A stretch of DNA of 64,000 nucleotides from Flavobacterium anseongense (GTDB lineage: Bacteria; Bacteroidota; Bacteroidia; Flavobacteriales; Flavobacteriaceae), in the NCBI RefSeq assembly GCF_021608185.1, contig NZ_JAKIHN010000003.1, positions 1-64,000 of the forward strand, read 5' to 3'. Below, piece by piece: positions 1 to 8,712 of this stretch (its first letter is position 1; each line of letters starts with the position of its first letter). The translations under genes were made by a program, and so were the position numbers. Under the pieces are notes generated by a model. It ran no database searches and was not told where the DNA came from. It was given only the letters and a program-made list of their open reading frames with translations.

Positions 1-46
1 AAGGAAATGGTGTGCTTCGTCCAACGCACCATCTGGCTCCTTCACT

Positions 47-69
47 AAAACAGTCCACCGGACTGTTTC
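47..69 (-). terminator. Hairpin downstream of the FtsX-family permease gene
   Basis: A 9-bp stem (AAACAGTCC paired with GGACTGTTT) with a 3-base loop lies just after the stop of the minus-strand permease gene. On the minus strand it ends in a short T run, so it could terminate that transcript. Functional use is inferred from shape and position only. Confidence 0.45.
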
Positions 70-83
70 TTTACGTTTCGGTC

Positions 84-1343
84 CTACTCAAATCGGATAG
101 ATTTTGACGGGGTGATTTTGGTAATAATAAAAGATGGAATGAGTAATACCAACAAACAGATTACTATCGTTCCTATGTTGAGTAACAAAATATAGAATAG
201 GTTAATATCGACCGGCGCTACGTTGACGTAGTAACTTTCGGGGTTGAGTTTGATGATTCCGAAATATTTTTGGAGTAACAGCAATCCGATTCCGATTAGA
301 TTTCCCCATAGCAATCCACGACCAATTAAGTAGGCTGCGTTGTAGAGAAATATTTTTCGGACAGACCAATTGTTGGCTCCAAGAGATTTTAGAATTCCAA
401 TCATTTGTGTTCTTTCGAGAATTAGAACCAAAAGTGCGACTACCATATTAATAGTAGAAACGGCAATCATGACAATCAGGATGACGATGATATTAAAGTC
501 GAAAAGTTTTAGCCATTCGAAGATATAATAGAACTTCTCTACAATGGTTTGCGAATCGAGTGTTGATGCTATTTCCTCGTAGACTTGTTCTCCTTTGTTC
601 TCTATTTGGGTGAAATCATCAACAAAAACCTCGAAAGATCCTATTTCTTCTGTACTCCATTTATTGATTCTTTGCACATGACGAATATCGCCAATCACAT
701 AACTGGCATCGAACTCCTGAAAACCCGAATTGTAAATTCCGACTATTTTAAAATTGCGCAGGTTGTAGCCTTCGCTGTCTTCTTTCATAAAGTAGGTCAC
801 GAATTTGTCTCCGAGTTTTAACCCTAAACGATTACACAAATACTGTGAAATTAAAACTTCTTCATTGAGATTGGCTTTAAAATTGGGTAATCTGCCTTCA
901 GTTAAGTATTCATTCAAATTATCGGTTTGGTAATCTTTACCGACGCCTTTGAAAATAATGCCTTCGAAAGCCGATTCGGTTCTGATGATTCCGGCTTTGC
1001 TGGCAACTGCCTGAACATGAGTTATACCTTCTACGTTTTTGAAGTTTGGATAAAAGTTTTGATGAATAGAAATCGGTTTTGTGCTGACATCTGAATTGTT
1101 GTCGTTATAGCCCGAAATAATAATGTGTCCGTTGAAAGCTGAAACCTTTTGGCGTATTTTTTGTTGCAGCCCAATTCCGGTTGCGATGGAAACAATCATC
1201 ATAATCATTCCAAGTGCAATCGCAGTGATGGCAATTTTTATTATTGGCGCAGATATACTACTTTTATGGTCTTTAGCAGTAATAAGTCTTTTTGCTATAA
1301 AATATTCTAATTTCAATGGTATGATTTCAAATTTGGTGTTCAA
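84..1343 (-). CDS. FtsX-family ABC transporter permease (LolC/LolE-like)
   Basis: This is an inner-membrane permease of the FtsX/LolC-E type, which in lipoprotein-releasing systems moves lipoproteins off the inner membrane with LolD and LolA. Visible layout: one N-terminal membrane segment (about residues 31-58), a large extracytoplasmic MacB_PCD-like domain (about 60-280), and three C-terminal membrane segments (about 285-310, 332-360, 383-410). The length of about 419 aa fits the family. The start at 1343 is a TTG. A second TTG nine codons later (around 1316) would give the family-typical beginning KLEYFIAKRL and avoid overlap with the divergent gene at 1321; I think it is the likelier start. 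The substrate is not shown by the sequence. Confidence 0.85.
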   Translation of the reverse strand: MNTKFEIIPLKLEYFIAKRLITAKDHKSSISAPIIKIAITAIALGMIMMIVSIATGIGLQQKIRQKVSAFNGHIIISGYNDNNSDVSTKPISIHQNFYPNFKNVEGITHVQAVASKAGIIRTESAFEGIIFKGVGKDYQTDNLNEYLTEGRLPNFKANLNEEVLISQYLCNRLGLKLGDKFVTYFMKEDSEGYNLRNFKIVGIYNSGFQEFDASYVIGDIRHVQRINKWSTEEIGSFEVFVDDFTQIENKGEQVYEEIASTLDSQTIVEKFYYIFEWLKLFDFNIIVILIVMIAVSTINMVVALLVLILERTQMIGILKSLGANNWSVRKIFLYNAAYLIGRGLLWGNLIGIGLLLLQKYFGIIKLNPESYYVNVAPVDINLFYILLLNIGTIVICLLVLLIPSFIITKITPSKSIRFE

Positions 1344-2544
1344 AAATACAGTTTTATTCTCGGTTTTACTAATGCTTGCGTGCAGTAGTCAAAAGGGACA
1401 AGGGATAAGGGATAAGGCAGAAGTTGGAATGCAGAATAAAGAAAGTAGAACGCAGAATTCGGAAATAAAAACCGGCGCTGATAATTCTACCACTTATTTA
1501 CCTTTATTGAAAGACAAAAAAGTTGGCATTGTGACCAATCAAACCGGAATCCTTTCTAATAAAACTCATGTTGTCGATTTCCTTTTAGACAAAAAAATAA
1601 ACCTTATAAAAATCTTCGCTCCGGAACACGGCTTTCGTGGCACAGCCGATGCCGGTGAGCATGTAGTTGATGGAAAAGACTCCAAGACCGGGTTGCCGAT
1701 TATTTCACTTTATGGCGATAACAAAAAACCGAAGCCTGAACAATTAGCCGGACTTGACGTTTTGCTTTTTGATTTGCAGGATGTTGGAGCGCGATTCTAC
1801 ACTTATATTTCGTCGCTTCATTATATCATGGAAGCCTGTGCCGAAAATAATATTCGGCTTATTGTTTTAGACCGACCAAATCCGAATGGCGGCATTGTTG
1901 ACGGACCAATTTTGGAAAAAGAATTTATCAGTTTTGTGGGAATGCATCAAATTCCGTTATTGCACGGCTTGACGATTGGTGAATATGGCAAAATGATTAA
2001 TGGAGAAAAATGGCTGAAAAACGGAGTGCAATGTAACTTAACTGTAATTCCGTGTTTGAACTACAAACGTGAAATGTTTTATGGCTTACCTGTAAAACCT
2101 TCGCCAAACTTACCAAATGACCAAGCTATTAATTTATATGCAAGCTTGTGTTTATTTGAAGGAACGAATGTAAGCGTTGGTCGTGGCACCGAAAAGCAAT
2201 TCCAAATTTACGGTTCGCCGTTTCTGCCAAAAAGTGATTTTAGTTTTACGCCAATTCCCAATTTTGGGTCAAAAGAACCAATGCATAAAAACCAATTGTG
2301 TTACGGAGAAGATTTGACTCAAGCTCCAAAAGTGCATCAACTTGAATTGAAATGGTTAATCAAGGCTTATAATTCAACCTCAGATAAATCGAAATTCTTT
2401 ATTCCGTTTTTTACCAAATTGGCCGGAACCAAAAAGCTACAACAGCAAATTGAAGCCGGAACATCGGAAACTGAAATTAGAAAATCCTGGGAAAAGGGAT
2501 TAAAGGATTTTAAGGAAATGCGTAAAAAGTACCTTATCTATTAA
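1321..2544 (+). CDS. namZ: DUF1343 lipoprotein, exo-beta-N-acetylmuramidase NamZ-like
   Basis: The protein matches the DUF1343/NamZ family, which removes N-acetylmuramic acid from the non-reducing ends of peptidoglycan fragments. Characteristic blocks are visible: VGIVTNQTG, APEHGFRG, DLQDVGARFYTYI, DRPNPNGG, PSPNLPN and FEGTNVSVGRGT. I chose the ATG at 1321 because it gives a lipoprotein signal with lipobox LMLAC; the frame is open upstream to 1123 but without a signal peptide. An odd linker follows the lipid-attachment Cys (about residues 20-45): it is encoded by purine-rich repeats such as AGGGATAAGG that also occur in an intergenic region near 63,185. Function is inferred from family membership. 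Confidence 0.85.
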   Translation: MISNLVFKNTVLFSVLLMLACSSQKGQGIRDKAEVGMQNKESRTQNSEIKTGADNSTTYLPLLKDKKVGIVTNQTGILSNKTHVVDFLLDKKINLIKIFAPEHGFRGTADAGEHVVDGKDSKTGLPIISLYGDNKKPKPEQLAGLDVLLFDLQDVGARFYTYISSLHYIMEACAENNIRLIVLDRPNPNGGIVDGPILEKEFISFVGMHQIPLLHGLTIGEYGKMINGEKWLKNGVQCNLTVIPCLNYKREMFYGLPVKPSPNLPNDQAINLYASLCLFEGTNVSVGRGTEKQFQIYGSPFLPKSDFSFTPIPNFGSKEPMHKNQLCYGEDLTQAPKVHQLELKWLIKAYNSTSDKSKFFIPFFTKLAGTKKLQQQIEAGTSETEIRKSWEKGLKDFKEMRKKYLIY

Positions 2545-2749
2545 GAAGACCTTTAACCGAAATAAACAACAAGTAAAACAAAAGGCTGATAACTGCTAAG
2601 ATTCCAAACAAAAAAAGAGACAACATAAAAACCTCAAACATTTGATAGGCAAATGAGTTGATCGTAGTATCTGAATCAATCAAAAACCCAAAAACAGCCA
2701 ATGCAAGAGCAACTATGTAAACGTATATTAAAAATCGAAAGTTCTTCAT
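2534..2749 (-). CDS. Small two-segment membrane protein
   Basis: A 71-aa protein with two strongly hydrophobic segments (about residues 5-22 and 38-65) and a short polar C-terminus. No family is recognised. Its stop overlaps the end of the convergent NamZ-like gene by about 11 bp. It lies 38 bp downstream of the next minus-strand gene and could be co-transcribed with it. Confidence 0.6.
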   Translation of the reverse strand: MKNFRFLIYVYIVALALAVFGFLIDSDTTINSFAYQMFEVFMLSLFLFGILAVISLLFYLLFISVKGLLNR

Positions 2750-2787
2750 AATCTTCTTTTAGTAATAACGCAAAATAGAAAACTTTA

Positions 2788-3189
2788 TTATACTTTGACT
2801 TCTATATCAGGGTTGATTGCAAGCAAATCATTGAGAAAGTTTTGCCTTTCTTTTGGCGAAATATAAATTTCATCAAACTTATTAAACTTAATCGCTATCC
2901 TATCTAAAGACAAGGCCGGAGAACTTAGAATAGAATTGGTTTTTTCTATTTTTCTGATTTTTGATATCTCGATTTTATCGTTTACAATAAACATGCATTT
3001 AACAATCAGTTGATTTTCTGCTATGATATATCGGGTAGATTTTGAGATAAAAACAATAAAAAGTGTACAAAGTATAATTCCAAGATAACCAATCCATTCT
3101 CCCTCAATAATACTCACTACACTTCTAAATATTGGATAAAGTAAAACTAATCCAAGCCACCAATCTATTTTTGATTTATATATTTTCAT
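2788..3189 (-). CDS. PH-domain-like (YyaB/bPH type) membrane protein
   Basis: A 133-aa protein with two N-terminal membrane segments (about residues 12-28 and 33-50), then a small beta-rich domain in which polar residues alternate with hydrophobic ones and which contains SPALSLDRIAIKF and ISPKERQNFL. This resembles bacterial PH-like (YyaB-type) domains. The first base of its start codon coincides with the last base of the YkgJ-type gene, so the two are probably translationally coupled. The role is unknown. Confidence 0.65.
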   Translation of the reverse strand: MKIYKSKIDWWLGLVLLYPIFRSVVSIIEGEWIGYLGIILCTLFIVFISKSTRYIIAENQLIVKCMFIVNDKIEISKIRKIEKTNSILSSPALSLDRIAIKFNKFDEIYISPKERQNFLNDLLAINPDIEVKV

Positions 3190-3689
3190 TATAACGGTAA
3201 TTTTTTCTTCATTTCTTCTACAATATTATATGCTGCCGGACAAATAGCAACATTCTTCAAAGTCAAATCAGATATTTGTTGAAACTTCTTTCTGTCGGTA
3301 TGTGGAAACTCGCGACAGGCTTTCGGACGCACATCATAAATCATGCAGTAATTTTCAGCATCCAAAAACGTACACGGAACACTTTGCAACACATAATCAT
3401 TGTCTTCATCAATGCGAAGATATTGGTCGATGAATTGTTGTGGTTTTTGCTTTAAGTGTTTTGAAATCCGTTCAATATCAGCTGAAGTAAATAACGGACC
3501 AGTAGTTTTACAGCAATTCGCGCATTTCAAACAATCCGTTCGTTTGAACTCGGCATCGTGCAATTCCTGCATCACATAATCCAAATTTTTGGGTGTTTTC
3601 TTTTTAAGCTTATCAAAATATTTTTTGTTTTCGATATGCTTATCTTTGGCTAACTTTTGAATCTCGTTTAAGGAAGGTTTCAAACTCAT
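3189..3689 (-). CDS. YkgJ-family cysteine-cluster protein
   Basis: A 166-aa cytoplasmic protein with the YkgJ/FliB-type metal-binding cysteine pattern: KCANCC near residue 56, then VPCTF, NYCMIYDVRPKACREFP. The family is annotated as binding zinc or an iron-sulfur cluster; its reaction is not established. It is the first gene of a likely two- or three-gene minus-strand unit and diverges from the methyltransferase gene. Confidence 0.85.
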   Translation of the reverse strand: MSLKPSLNEIQKLAKDKHIENKKYFDKLKKKTPKNLDYVMQELHDAEFKRTDCLKCANCCKTTGPLFTSADIERISKHLKQKPQQFIDQYLRIDEDNDYVLQSVPCTFLDAENYCMIYDVRPKACREFPHTDRKKFQQISDLTLKNVAICPAAYNIVEEMKKKLPL

Positions 3690-3709
3690 GGTGCAAAATT
3701 ACATAAAAC

Positions 3710-3737
3710 GAATAACCGAATAACCAAATAACCGAAT
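3710..3737. repeat. Short tandem intergenic repeat (AATAACCG type)
   Basis: Four imperfect copies of an AATAACCG/AATAACCA octamer precede the methyltransferase start codon. The same motif, in reverse orientation, occurs at about 19,804-19,834 between two other genes. It looks like a dispersed simple repeat; no function can be assigned. Confidence 0.6.
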
Positions 3738-3745
3738 AAACTCAT

Positions 3746-4444
3746 ATGAAAGACCTTTTCGGCAAAGCCATACTCGATTTTCAAACTAACAATTCGCCCC
3801 AAGATTTGGTGACCGAAACCAACATTTCAGAAGCCGATGAAATGAGTGTAGATTATCTTTTCAGAAGTTATAACGAAATGCCAAAGCTCGAAAAGAAAGC
3901 ATTGCAACTTTGCAAAGGAAAAATCCTCGATGTTGGCTGCGGTGCCGGAAGCCATAGTTTGTATTTGCAGGAAAAAGGATTTGAGGTAATTTCAATTGAT
4001 ATTTCGGCAAACGCTATCAAAGCTTGTGAGTTACGCGGATTGAAAAATGTCCGAGTTCAGAATGTATTAGACATTGATGAAAAGTTCGACACCATCTTAT
4101 TGTTAATGAACGGTACCGGAATTTTCGGCACGCTTTCGGAAACTTCGAAATTTCTGCAAAAACTGAAATCGCTTTTAAATCCGAATGGTCAGATTTTAAT
4201 TGACAGTTCTGACATCATTTATATGTTTGATGAAGCCGATGACGGAAGCTATTTAGTTCCGGCTGACGGTTATTATGGCGAACTGACTTTTACCATTAAC
4301 TACAAAAACGAAACCGAAGAACCTTTTCCTTGGCTTTATATGGATTATAACACCTTACAAAATGCCGCTCATGCCAACGGTTTGCAATGCGAATTGGTTC
4401 AGGAAGGCAAACACTTTGATTATTTAGCAAAACTCACAATTTAG
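3746..4444 (+). CDS. Class I SAM-dependent methyltransferase
   Basis: A 232-aa protein with methyltransferase motif I (LDVGCGAGSHSLYL, about residues 69-82) and an acidic motif II (ISIDIS), typical of class I enzymes that bind S-adenosylmethionine. The substrate cannot be read from the sequence. The next gene begins 2 bases after its stop, so the two form an operon. Confidence 0.85.
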   Translation: MKDLFGKAILDFQTNNSPQDLVTETNISEADEMSVDYLFRSYNEMPKLEKKALQLCKGKILDVGCGAGSHSLYLQEKGFEVISIDISANAIKACELRGLKNVRVQNVLDIDEKFDTILLLMNGTGIFGTLSETSKFLQKLKSLLNPNGQILIDSSDIIYMFDEADDGSYLVPADGYYGELTFTINYKNETEEPFPWLYMDYNTLQNAAHANGLQCELVQEGKHFDYLAKLTI

Positions 4445-4446
4445 TT

Positions 4447-4992
4447 ATGAAAAATATTGAACTCGAAAAACTGCGTTATCCGATTGGAATATTTGAAGCT
4501 CCAAAAGTATATACTTCCGAGCTATTGGCGAAAGCCATACAAACTATTGAAGCATTCCCTCAAAAATTAAAAGCCGAAGTTCAGCACTTATCAAAACAAC
4601 AATTAGAAACTCCGTATCGACCTGAGGGTTGGACGATTCGCCAAGTCGTGCATCATTGCGCCGACAGCCATATGAATTGTTTTATCCGTCTAAAATGGAC
4701 GATGACTGAAAACAATCCGACTATAAAATTCTATTATGAAAATCTTTGGGGAGAAGGCATTGACAACAAAACCATGCCGATTGAGCCAAGCCTGCTATTT
4801 TTAGAAGGATTGCATTATCGATTGGCATTTGTAATGAAAAGCCTGTCCGAATTAGATTTGGAAATGGCTTATATACACCCTGAACACAACAAGGAATTCC
4901 AGCTTCGTGAAATGATTTGTCTTTATGAATGGCATTGCAACCATCATTTGGCGCATATTACTGAACTTAAGAAAAGAAAAAACTGGAAGTAG
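4447..4992 (+). CDS. YfiT-like DinB-superfamily protein (putative metal-dependent hydrolase/bacillithiol transferase)
   Basis: A 181-aa protein with the YfiT signature: N-terminal RYPIGIF, then GWTIRQVVHHCADSHMN (first metal His residues) and WHCNHHLAHI near the C-terminus (remaining His). Family members are annotated as putative metal-dependent hydrolases or bacillithiol transferases. It is translationally close to the upstream methyltransferase. The physiological substrate is unknown. Confidence 0.85.
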   Translation: MKNIELEKLRYPIGIFEAPKVYTSELLAKAIQTIEAFPQKLKAEVQHLSKQQLETPYRPEGWTIRQVVHHCADSHMNCFIRLKWTMTENNPTIKFYYENLWGEGIDNKTMPIEPSLLFLEGLHYRLAFVMKSLSELDLEMAYIHPEHNKEFQLREMICLYEWHCNHHLAHITELKKRKNWK

Positions 4993-4995
4993 AAT

Positions 4996-5060
4996 AAGGA
5001 GCTATTTCCAGCTATCCGCTCTATCTTTTGTTTTGTGCTTCGACAAGCTCAGCATGACAA
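4996..5060. repeat. Dispersed intergenic repeat with hairpin (GGAGCTATTTCC / CTTCGACAAGCTCAG type)
   Basis: The repeat begins GGAGCTATTTCCAGCTATCC and continues into a hairpin whose 12-bp arms (CTTTTGTTTTGT and ACAAAACAAAAG, the second arm running to about 5069) enclose GCTTCGACAAGC. A related copy in inverted order lies at 63,311-63,399. It separates two convergent genes and may also act as a terminator. Confidence 0.65.
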
Positions 5061-5095
5061 AACAAAAGGATGCCACTTCCATCTGGGCTAGGAAT

Positions 5096-6253
5096 CTACA
5101 CTTGAATCAAATCCGTTGTTTTAATGATATCTTCCAAAGCACGATACAAAATGTCTAAATCTTCCTGAGAATTATAAGCATTGATTGAAAATCGGATATA
5201 AATTTTATCATTCAAAGGCATCACCGGAACCTGGATTTTATATTTTGAAAACAATACTTCTTTTAGTTCCGTTGGCTTGTTAGTATTGACCGGAATGCTT
5301 GCCATTTGACCTAAAAATGCTGAAGTAATCGGAGCAAGCGGTTTGGTATTTAATAAATCACAAAAGCGTTGGTAGTTATTCAAAACAATTTCTTTACAGG
5401 ATTTTGAGACTTCCTTCCAATTATTTTGCTCCAAAAATTCAACCACTTTTGGTGTACACAAAAAAGCCGATACATCACGAGTTCCCTGCAATTCGTGATA
5501 ATCCAAGAATTGGCTTTCGCCCGGCGCCACACTTTCGTAACCCCAACTGACAACCAAAGGTTCTAAATCGTTTTGCAGCTCGGGTTTCACATATAAGAAC
5601 GAACTCCCCTTAGGCGCCAACATCCATTTATGTAAAGTCCCGGTATAATAATCCGGATTTAATTCAGAAATATCTAAATCAATATGCGCCGGAACATGCG
5701 CTCCGTCAACAATCGTAATCAAACCCAATTCTTTAGCTCTGTCGCAAATCTCCTTTACCGGAAAAATCAAAGCCGTGGCACTCGACATTTGGTTCAGGAA
5801 AATTACTTTGGTGTTTTGATTATAGCCTTTCCAGAATTCTTCTATGACTTGTTCTTTGGACACAACCGGTAAGCTTATGTTTTGTCGAATGTACTTGACT
5901 CCTGATTTTTTGCAATAGAAATTCCACGTTCTGTCCATGGCGCCATATTCGTGATTGGTGGCTAAAATTTCATCTCCCGGATTTAGTTTTATGCTCCGCA
6001 TAATAACATTAATCGCATACGTTGGATTGGAAGTAAAGAACAAATCTCCGGCTTGGCAGCCCACAAATTTGGCTAAACTTTCACGTGCAATTTTTAAATA
6101 CTTAGGCTGCTTTTTGACTATAAACTCAACCGGATCAGATTCAATTTCTCTTTGAAAGCGTTGGTATTCATCAAAAATAGGTTTTGGGCAAGAACCAAAA
6201 GAGCCGTGATTTAAGAACGTGATATTTTGGTCTAATAGGAATTGTGATTGCAT
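5096..6253 (-). CDS. Aminotransferase class V-fold PLP enzyme (isopenicillin N epimerase-like)
   Basis: A 385-aa enzyme of the class V aminotransferase fold, beginning with FLNHGSFGSCP, which is typical of isopenicillin N epimerase-like proteins. The PLP pocket is visible as VDGAHVPAHI (Asp and His) and the Schiff-base lysine lies in YTGTLHKWMLAPKG. The actual substrate is unknown; most bacterial homologues are not epimerases of penicillin pathways. It is separated from queE by a terminator hairpin. Confidence 0.85.
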   Translation of the reverse strand: MQSQFLLDQNITFLNHGSFGSCPKPIFDEYQRFQREIESDPVEFIVKKQPKYLKIARESLAKFVGCQAGDLFFTSNPTYAINVIMRSIKLNPGDEILATNHEYGAMDRTWNFYCKKSGVKYIRQNISLPVVSKEQVIEEFWKGYNQNTKVIFLNQMSSATALIFPVKEICDRAKELGLITIVDGAHVPAHIDLDISELNPDYYTGTLHKWMLAPKGSSFLYVKPELQNDLEPLVVSWGYESVAPGESQFLDYHELQGTRDVSAFLCTPKVVEFLEQNNWKEVSKSCKEIVLNNYQRFCDLLNTKPLAPITSAFLGQMASIPVNTNKPTELKEVLFSKYKIQVPVMPLNDKIYIRFSINAYNSQEDLDILYRALEDIIKTTDLIQV

Positions 6254-6276
6254 AGCATTTTTTGGTAAAAATAAAA

Positions 6277-6310
6277 AATCCCATCTCGTTCTAAAAAACG
6301 AGATGGGATT
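6277..6310 (-). terminator. Strong bidirectional hairpin terminator after queE
   Basis: A perfect 14-bp stem (AATCCCATCTCGTT with AACGAGATGGGATT) and a 6-base loop lie 5 bp after the queE stop. A/T runs flank it on both sides. Position and perfection make a terminator for the minus-strand queE transcript very likely. Confidence 0.85.
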
Positions 6311-6315
6311 ATGCT

Positions 6316-6948
6316 TTAAGGGATATTCAAATATTTATGAGTTTGTAGCGACACTCTCCACTTTGGATTGTTCATTACATAATCGACAATTAGCGGTGTC
6401 ATTTCTTCTTTTTTACTCCATTCAGGCTGCAGGAAAAGAATAGCATTTGGGTTTACTTTGGCAGCTTGTTCTTCAGCAAAAATAAAATCGTGCTTGTTGT
6501 AAACTATCACTTTTAACTCATTGGCAATAGCATAAGCATCGGCAACGGGCAATTTATTTTTCTTTGGCGAAAGACAAAACCAATCCCAAGTTCCTGTTAC
6601 AGGATAAGCTCCCGAAGTCTCGATATGCACTTTTAGATTCTTGTCTTTCAATTTTTGGGTAAGCAAAGTCATATCCCAAGTCAAAGGTTCTCCACCGGTT
6701 ACTACAACCGTATCTGCATATTGCTTTGCATTGGTAACAATAATATCCGTTGCTGTTGGCGGATGCAGTTCGGCATTCCAACTTTCTTTTACATCACACC
6801 AATGACAGCCTACATCGCAACCACCAATTCGAATAAAATAGGCGGCTGTTCCCGTATGAAATCCTTCGCCCTGAATCGTATAAAACTCTTCCATAAGTGG
6901 AAGCATTTCTCCTTTTTCAACGGCCAATTGTGTTTCTTTTGATAACAT
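6316..6948 (-). CDS. queE: 7-carboxy-7-deazaguanine synthase QueE
   Basis: QueE is a radical-SAM enzyme that makes 7-carboxy-7-deazaguanine for queuosine biosynthesis. The protein shows EEFYTIQGEGFHTG, the cluster-binding CDVGCHWCD (CxxxCxxC), VVTGGEPL and VHIETSGAYP, all family hallmarks. I chose the ATG at 6948 (210 aa); the frame extends seven codons further to a TTG at 6969. Another gene of the same pathway, queA, is at the right end of the window. Confidence 0.93.
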   Translation of the reverse strand: MLSKETQLAVEKGEMLPLMEEFYTIQGEGFHTGTAAYFIRIGGCDVGCHWCDVKESWNAELHPPTATDIIVTNAKQYADTVVVTGGEPLTWDMTLLTQKLKDKNLKVHIETSGAYPVTGTWDWFCLSPKKNKLPVADAYAIANELKVIVYNKHDFIFAEEQAAKVNPNAILFLQPEWSKKEEMTPLIVDYVMNNPKWRVSLQTHKYLNIP

Positions 6949-6990
6949 TTTGTTTAATCTAGTGGGCAAAGATAAGTCCTTTTAAACAAA

Positions 6991-7023
6991 AAACCGCCCC
7001 GATTTTGTATCGAGACGGTTTTT
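6991..7023 (-). terminator. Terminator of the TonB operon
   Basis: Read on the minus strand, a 13-bp stem forms completely if two U-G wobble pairs are allowed, and it is followed by a T run. On the plus strand the same two positions are C/A mismatches, so the hairpin is built for minus-strand RNA. It lies 18 bp after the stop of the last gene of the ExbB-TPR operon. Confidence 0.8.
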
Positions 7024-7040
7024 AAAAATGCTATTCTTTT

Positions 7041-8702
7041 TTACTTTAATAATTTCATTGCTTCAAGCGCATACGAATTAGCTGGGTCAAGTGCTAAGGT
7101 TTTGTTTAGCATATCTTTTGCTTTTGTTTTATCAGTATTAGCTAAAGCTGATGCTATATTGTTGTATGACTCAATAAACTTAGCTTTATTTTTAGCAACT
7201 TCTTCTTCACCTTTTGCAGTTACTACGTCAATATATTGTTGGTAGTAAGTCGCCATCATTTCGTCATTTTCCAATAATCTATTAGCTCTTGCTCTGAAAA
7301 GATACGCATCTTGTGTTGTTGGAGAAGCTGTAATTACATTTCCAAAAGCAGCATCTGCCTTTTGCAACGCAATTGGATCCGGTTTTACAATGTCTTTTCT
7401 TGTATTGTCATAATAAATTGAGTTCCCAAGATAGAAATTGTCAATCAAATAATTTTTTGAATTTGGATTGGTAACCGCTAATTCAAATACTGCCGCAGCT
7501 GCACCGAATGCTTTTTGGTCGTATAGTTTTTTCCCAATTTCATTCAATTCATTTACTGCTAACGGCTCCATTTCAATTGCTTTTTTCAAATCTGCAATTC
7601 CGGATGCTAACTGTATTGGGTCTATTGTTTTTCCATCGGCACTTGCACCTTTTTTGATTTTGGCCTGACCTAAATACAAATAATCACGCGGAATTATTTT
7701 GTTAGTCGGATTAGCAGTATAATTTTGCAAAGCTTCGAGAGCCGAGTCAACATTTCCATTTTCATAGGCTGAATATCCTAAGTAACGTAAAATTCTTGGA
7801 TTTACTCCATCCAACTTTTTCATCTCGTTTGCTTCCAATTCCAGCGCTTTATAATCTTTTGCCAAGATTAAAAAGTCAGCATGACGCATACGTGAAGTGA
7901 TTGAATAGTCTGTTAAAGTCATGTATTTTTCATAAAAGCTTAATGCTTTTTGAATATTTTCTGTATAGGTTTTTGGAATATTGTTTCCCCATAAATAATG
8001 AGTTTCCGCTAATTCACGATAAACCGGACCATAATTTGGGTTGATAGCAATTACTTCGTTGTATGCTTTAACAGCTTCTGTGTATGCTTTAGCGCCTTTT
8101 AACAAAACACCCAATTGCATTTTGGCTCTAATCAATGTATTATCAAATTGATAAGCATTTCTATAGGCTACATAAGAATCATTTTGATTTTTATCTCCAT
8201 AATACGCATCACCTAATGCTAATTGTACCTGAGCATCGTTTGGATTTGCTGTTGCAGCTTTTGTCAAAATGGCAATGGCACTTTTATAATCAGGTTTATC
8301 AGCATTCATAAAAGCACGGGCAATATAAACATATTCTTCAGTGTCTTTCTTTTTCAAATCTTTGATAACTAAATCAAATTTAGCTTGTGCTGCAGCTTTG
8401 TTATTGGCATCCAAATCTAATTGACCTAAACCAATATTATTTAATCTTGCACCTTCACTTGCTGCTAATCCTTTTTGAAAATAGATTGAAGCGGAATCGG
8501 AAATATTTTGTCTTAGGTAAATATTACCTAAAAGAAATGCGGCTCTACCGTTTGACGGTTTTGCTTGTATAACTGATTTTAACAACGATTTTGCTTTTTC
8601 AAATTGTTCAGCATCAATAGCTTTCTTCGCTGGCTCCAAATCTTGTGCTTTCGCAATGGTTGTTGCTACTAACGCTAAGCTGAAAATTTTAAACTTGTTC
8701 AT
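7041..8702 (-). CDS. Tetratricopeptide repeat protein of the TonB operon
   Basis: A 553-aa exported protein with a signal peptide (about residues 1-19, ending TTIAKAQ) and TPR-like helical repeats almost throughout (for example GRAAFLLGNIYLRQN and ALEALQNYTANP). It is the last gene of a minus-strand operon with exbB, two exbD genes, tonB, a small membrane protein and a PstS-like protein. This gene order is familiar in Flavobacteriia. The protein's role is unknown, but the context suggests it works with the energised TonB complex in the periplasm. Confidence 0.88.
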   Translation of the reverse strand: MNKFKIFSLALVATTIAKAQDLEPAKKAIDAEQFEKAKSLLKSVIQAKPSNGRAAFLLGNIYLRQNISDSASIYFQKGLAASEGARLNNIGLGQLDLDANNKAAAQAKFDLVIKDLKKKDTEEYVYIARAFMNADKPDYKSAIAILTKAATANPNDAQVQLALGDAYYGDKNQNDSYVAYRNAYQFDNTLIRAKMQLGVLLKGAKAYTEAVKAYNEVIAINPNYGPVYRELAETHYLWGNNIPKTYTENIQKALSFYEKYMTLTDYSITSRMRHADFLILAKDYKALELEANEMKKLDGVNPRILRYLGYSAYENGNVDSALEALQNYTANPTNKIIPRDYLYLGQAKIKKGASADGKTIDPIQLASGIADLKKAIEMEPLAVNELNEIGKKLYDQKAFGAAAAVFELAVTNPNSKNYLIDNFYLGNSIYYDNTRKDIVKPDPIALQKADAAFGNVITASPTTQDAYLFRARANRLLENDEMMATYYQQYIDVVTAKGEEEVAKNKAKFIESYNNIASALANTDKTKAKDMLNKTLALDPANSYALEAMKLLK

Positions 8703-8712
8703 CTTCTTGTAT

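Noticed and set aside
585..821. Small plus-strand ORFs inside the core genes of both flanks
   Set aside because: They are antisense shadows of clearly recognised genes (permease, aminotransferase, QueE, KMO, acylase, ExbD/ExbB, protease) with no signal of their own.
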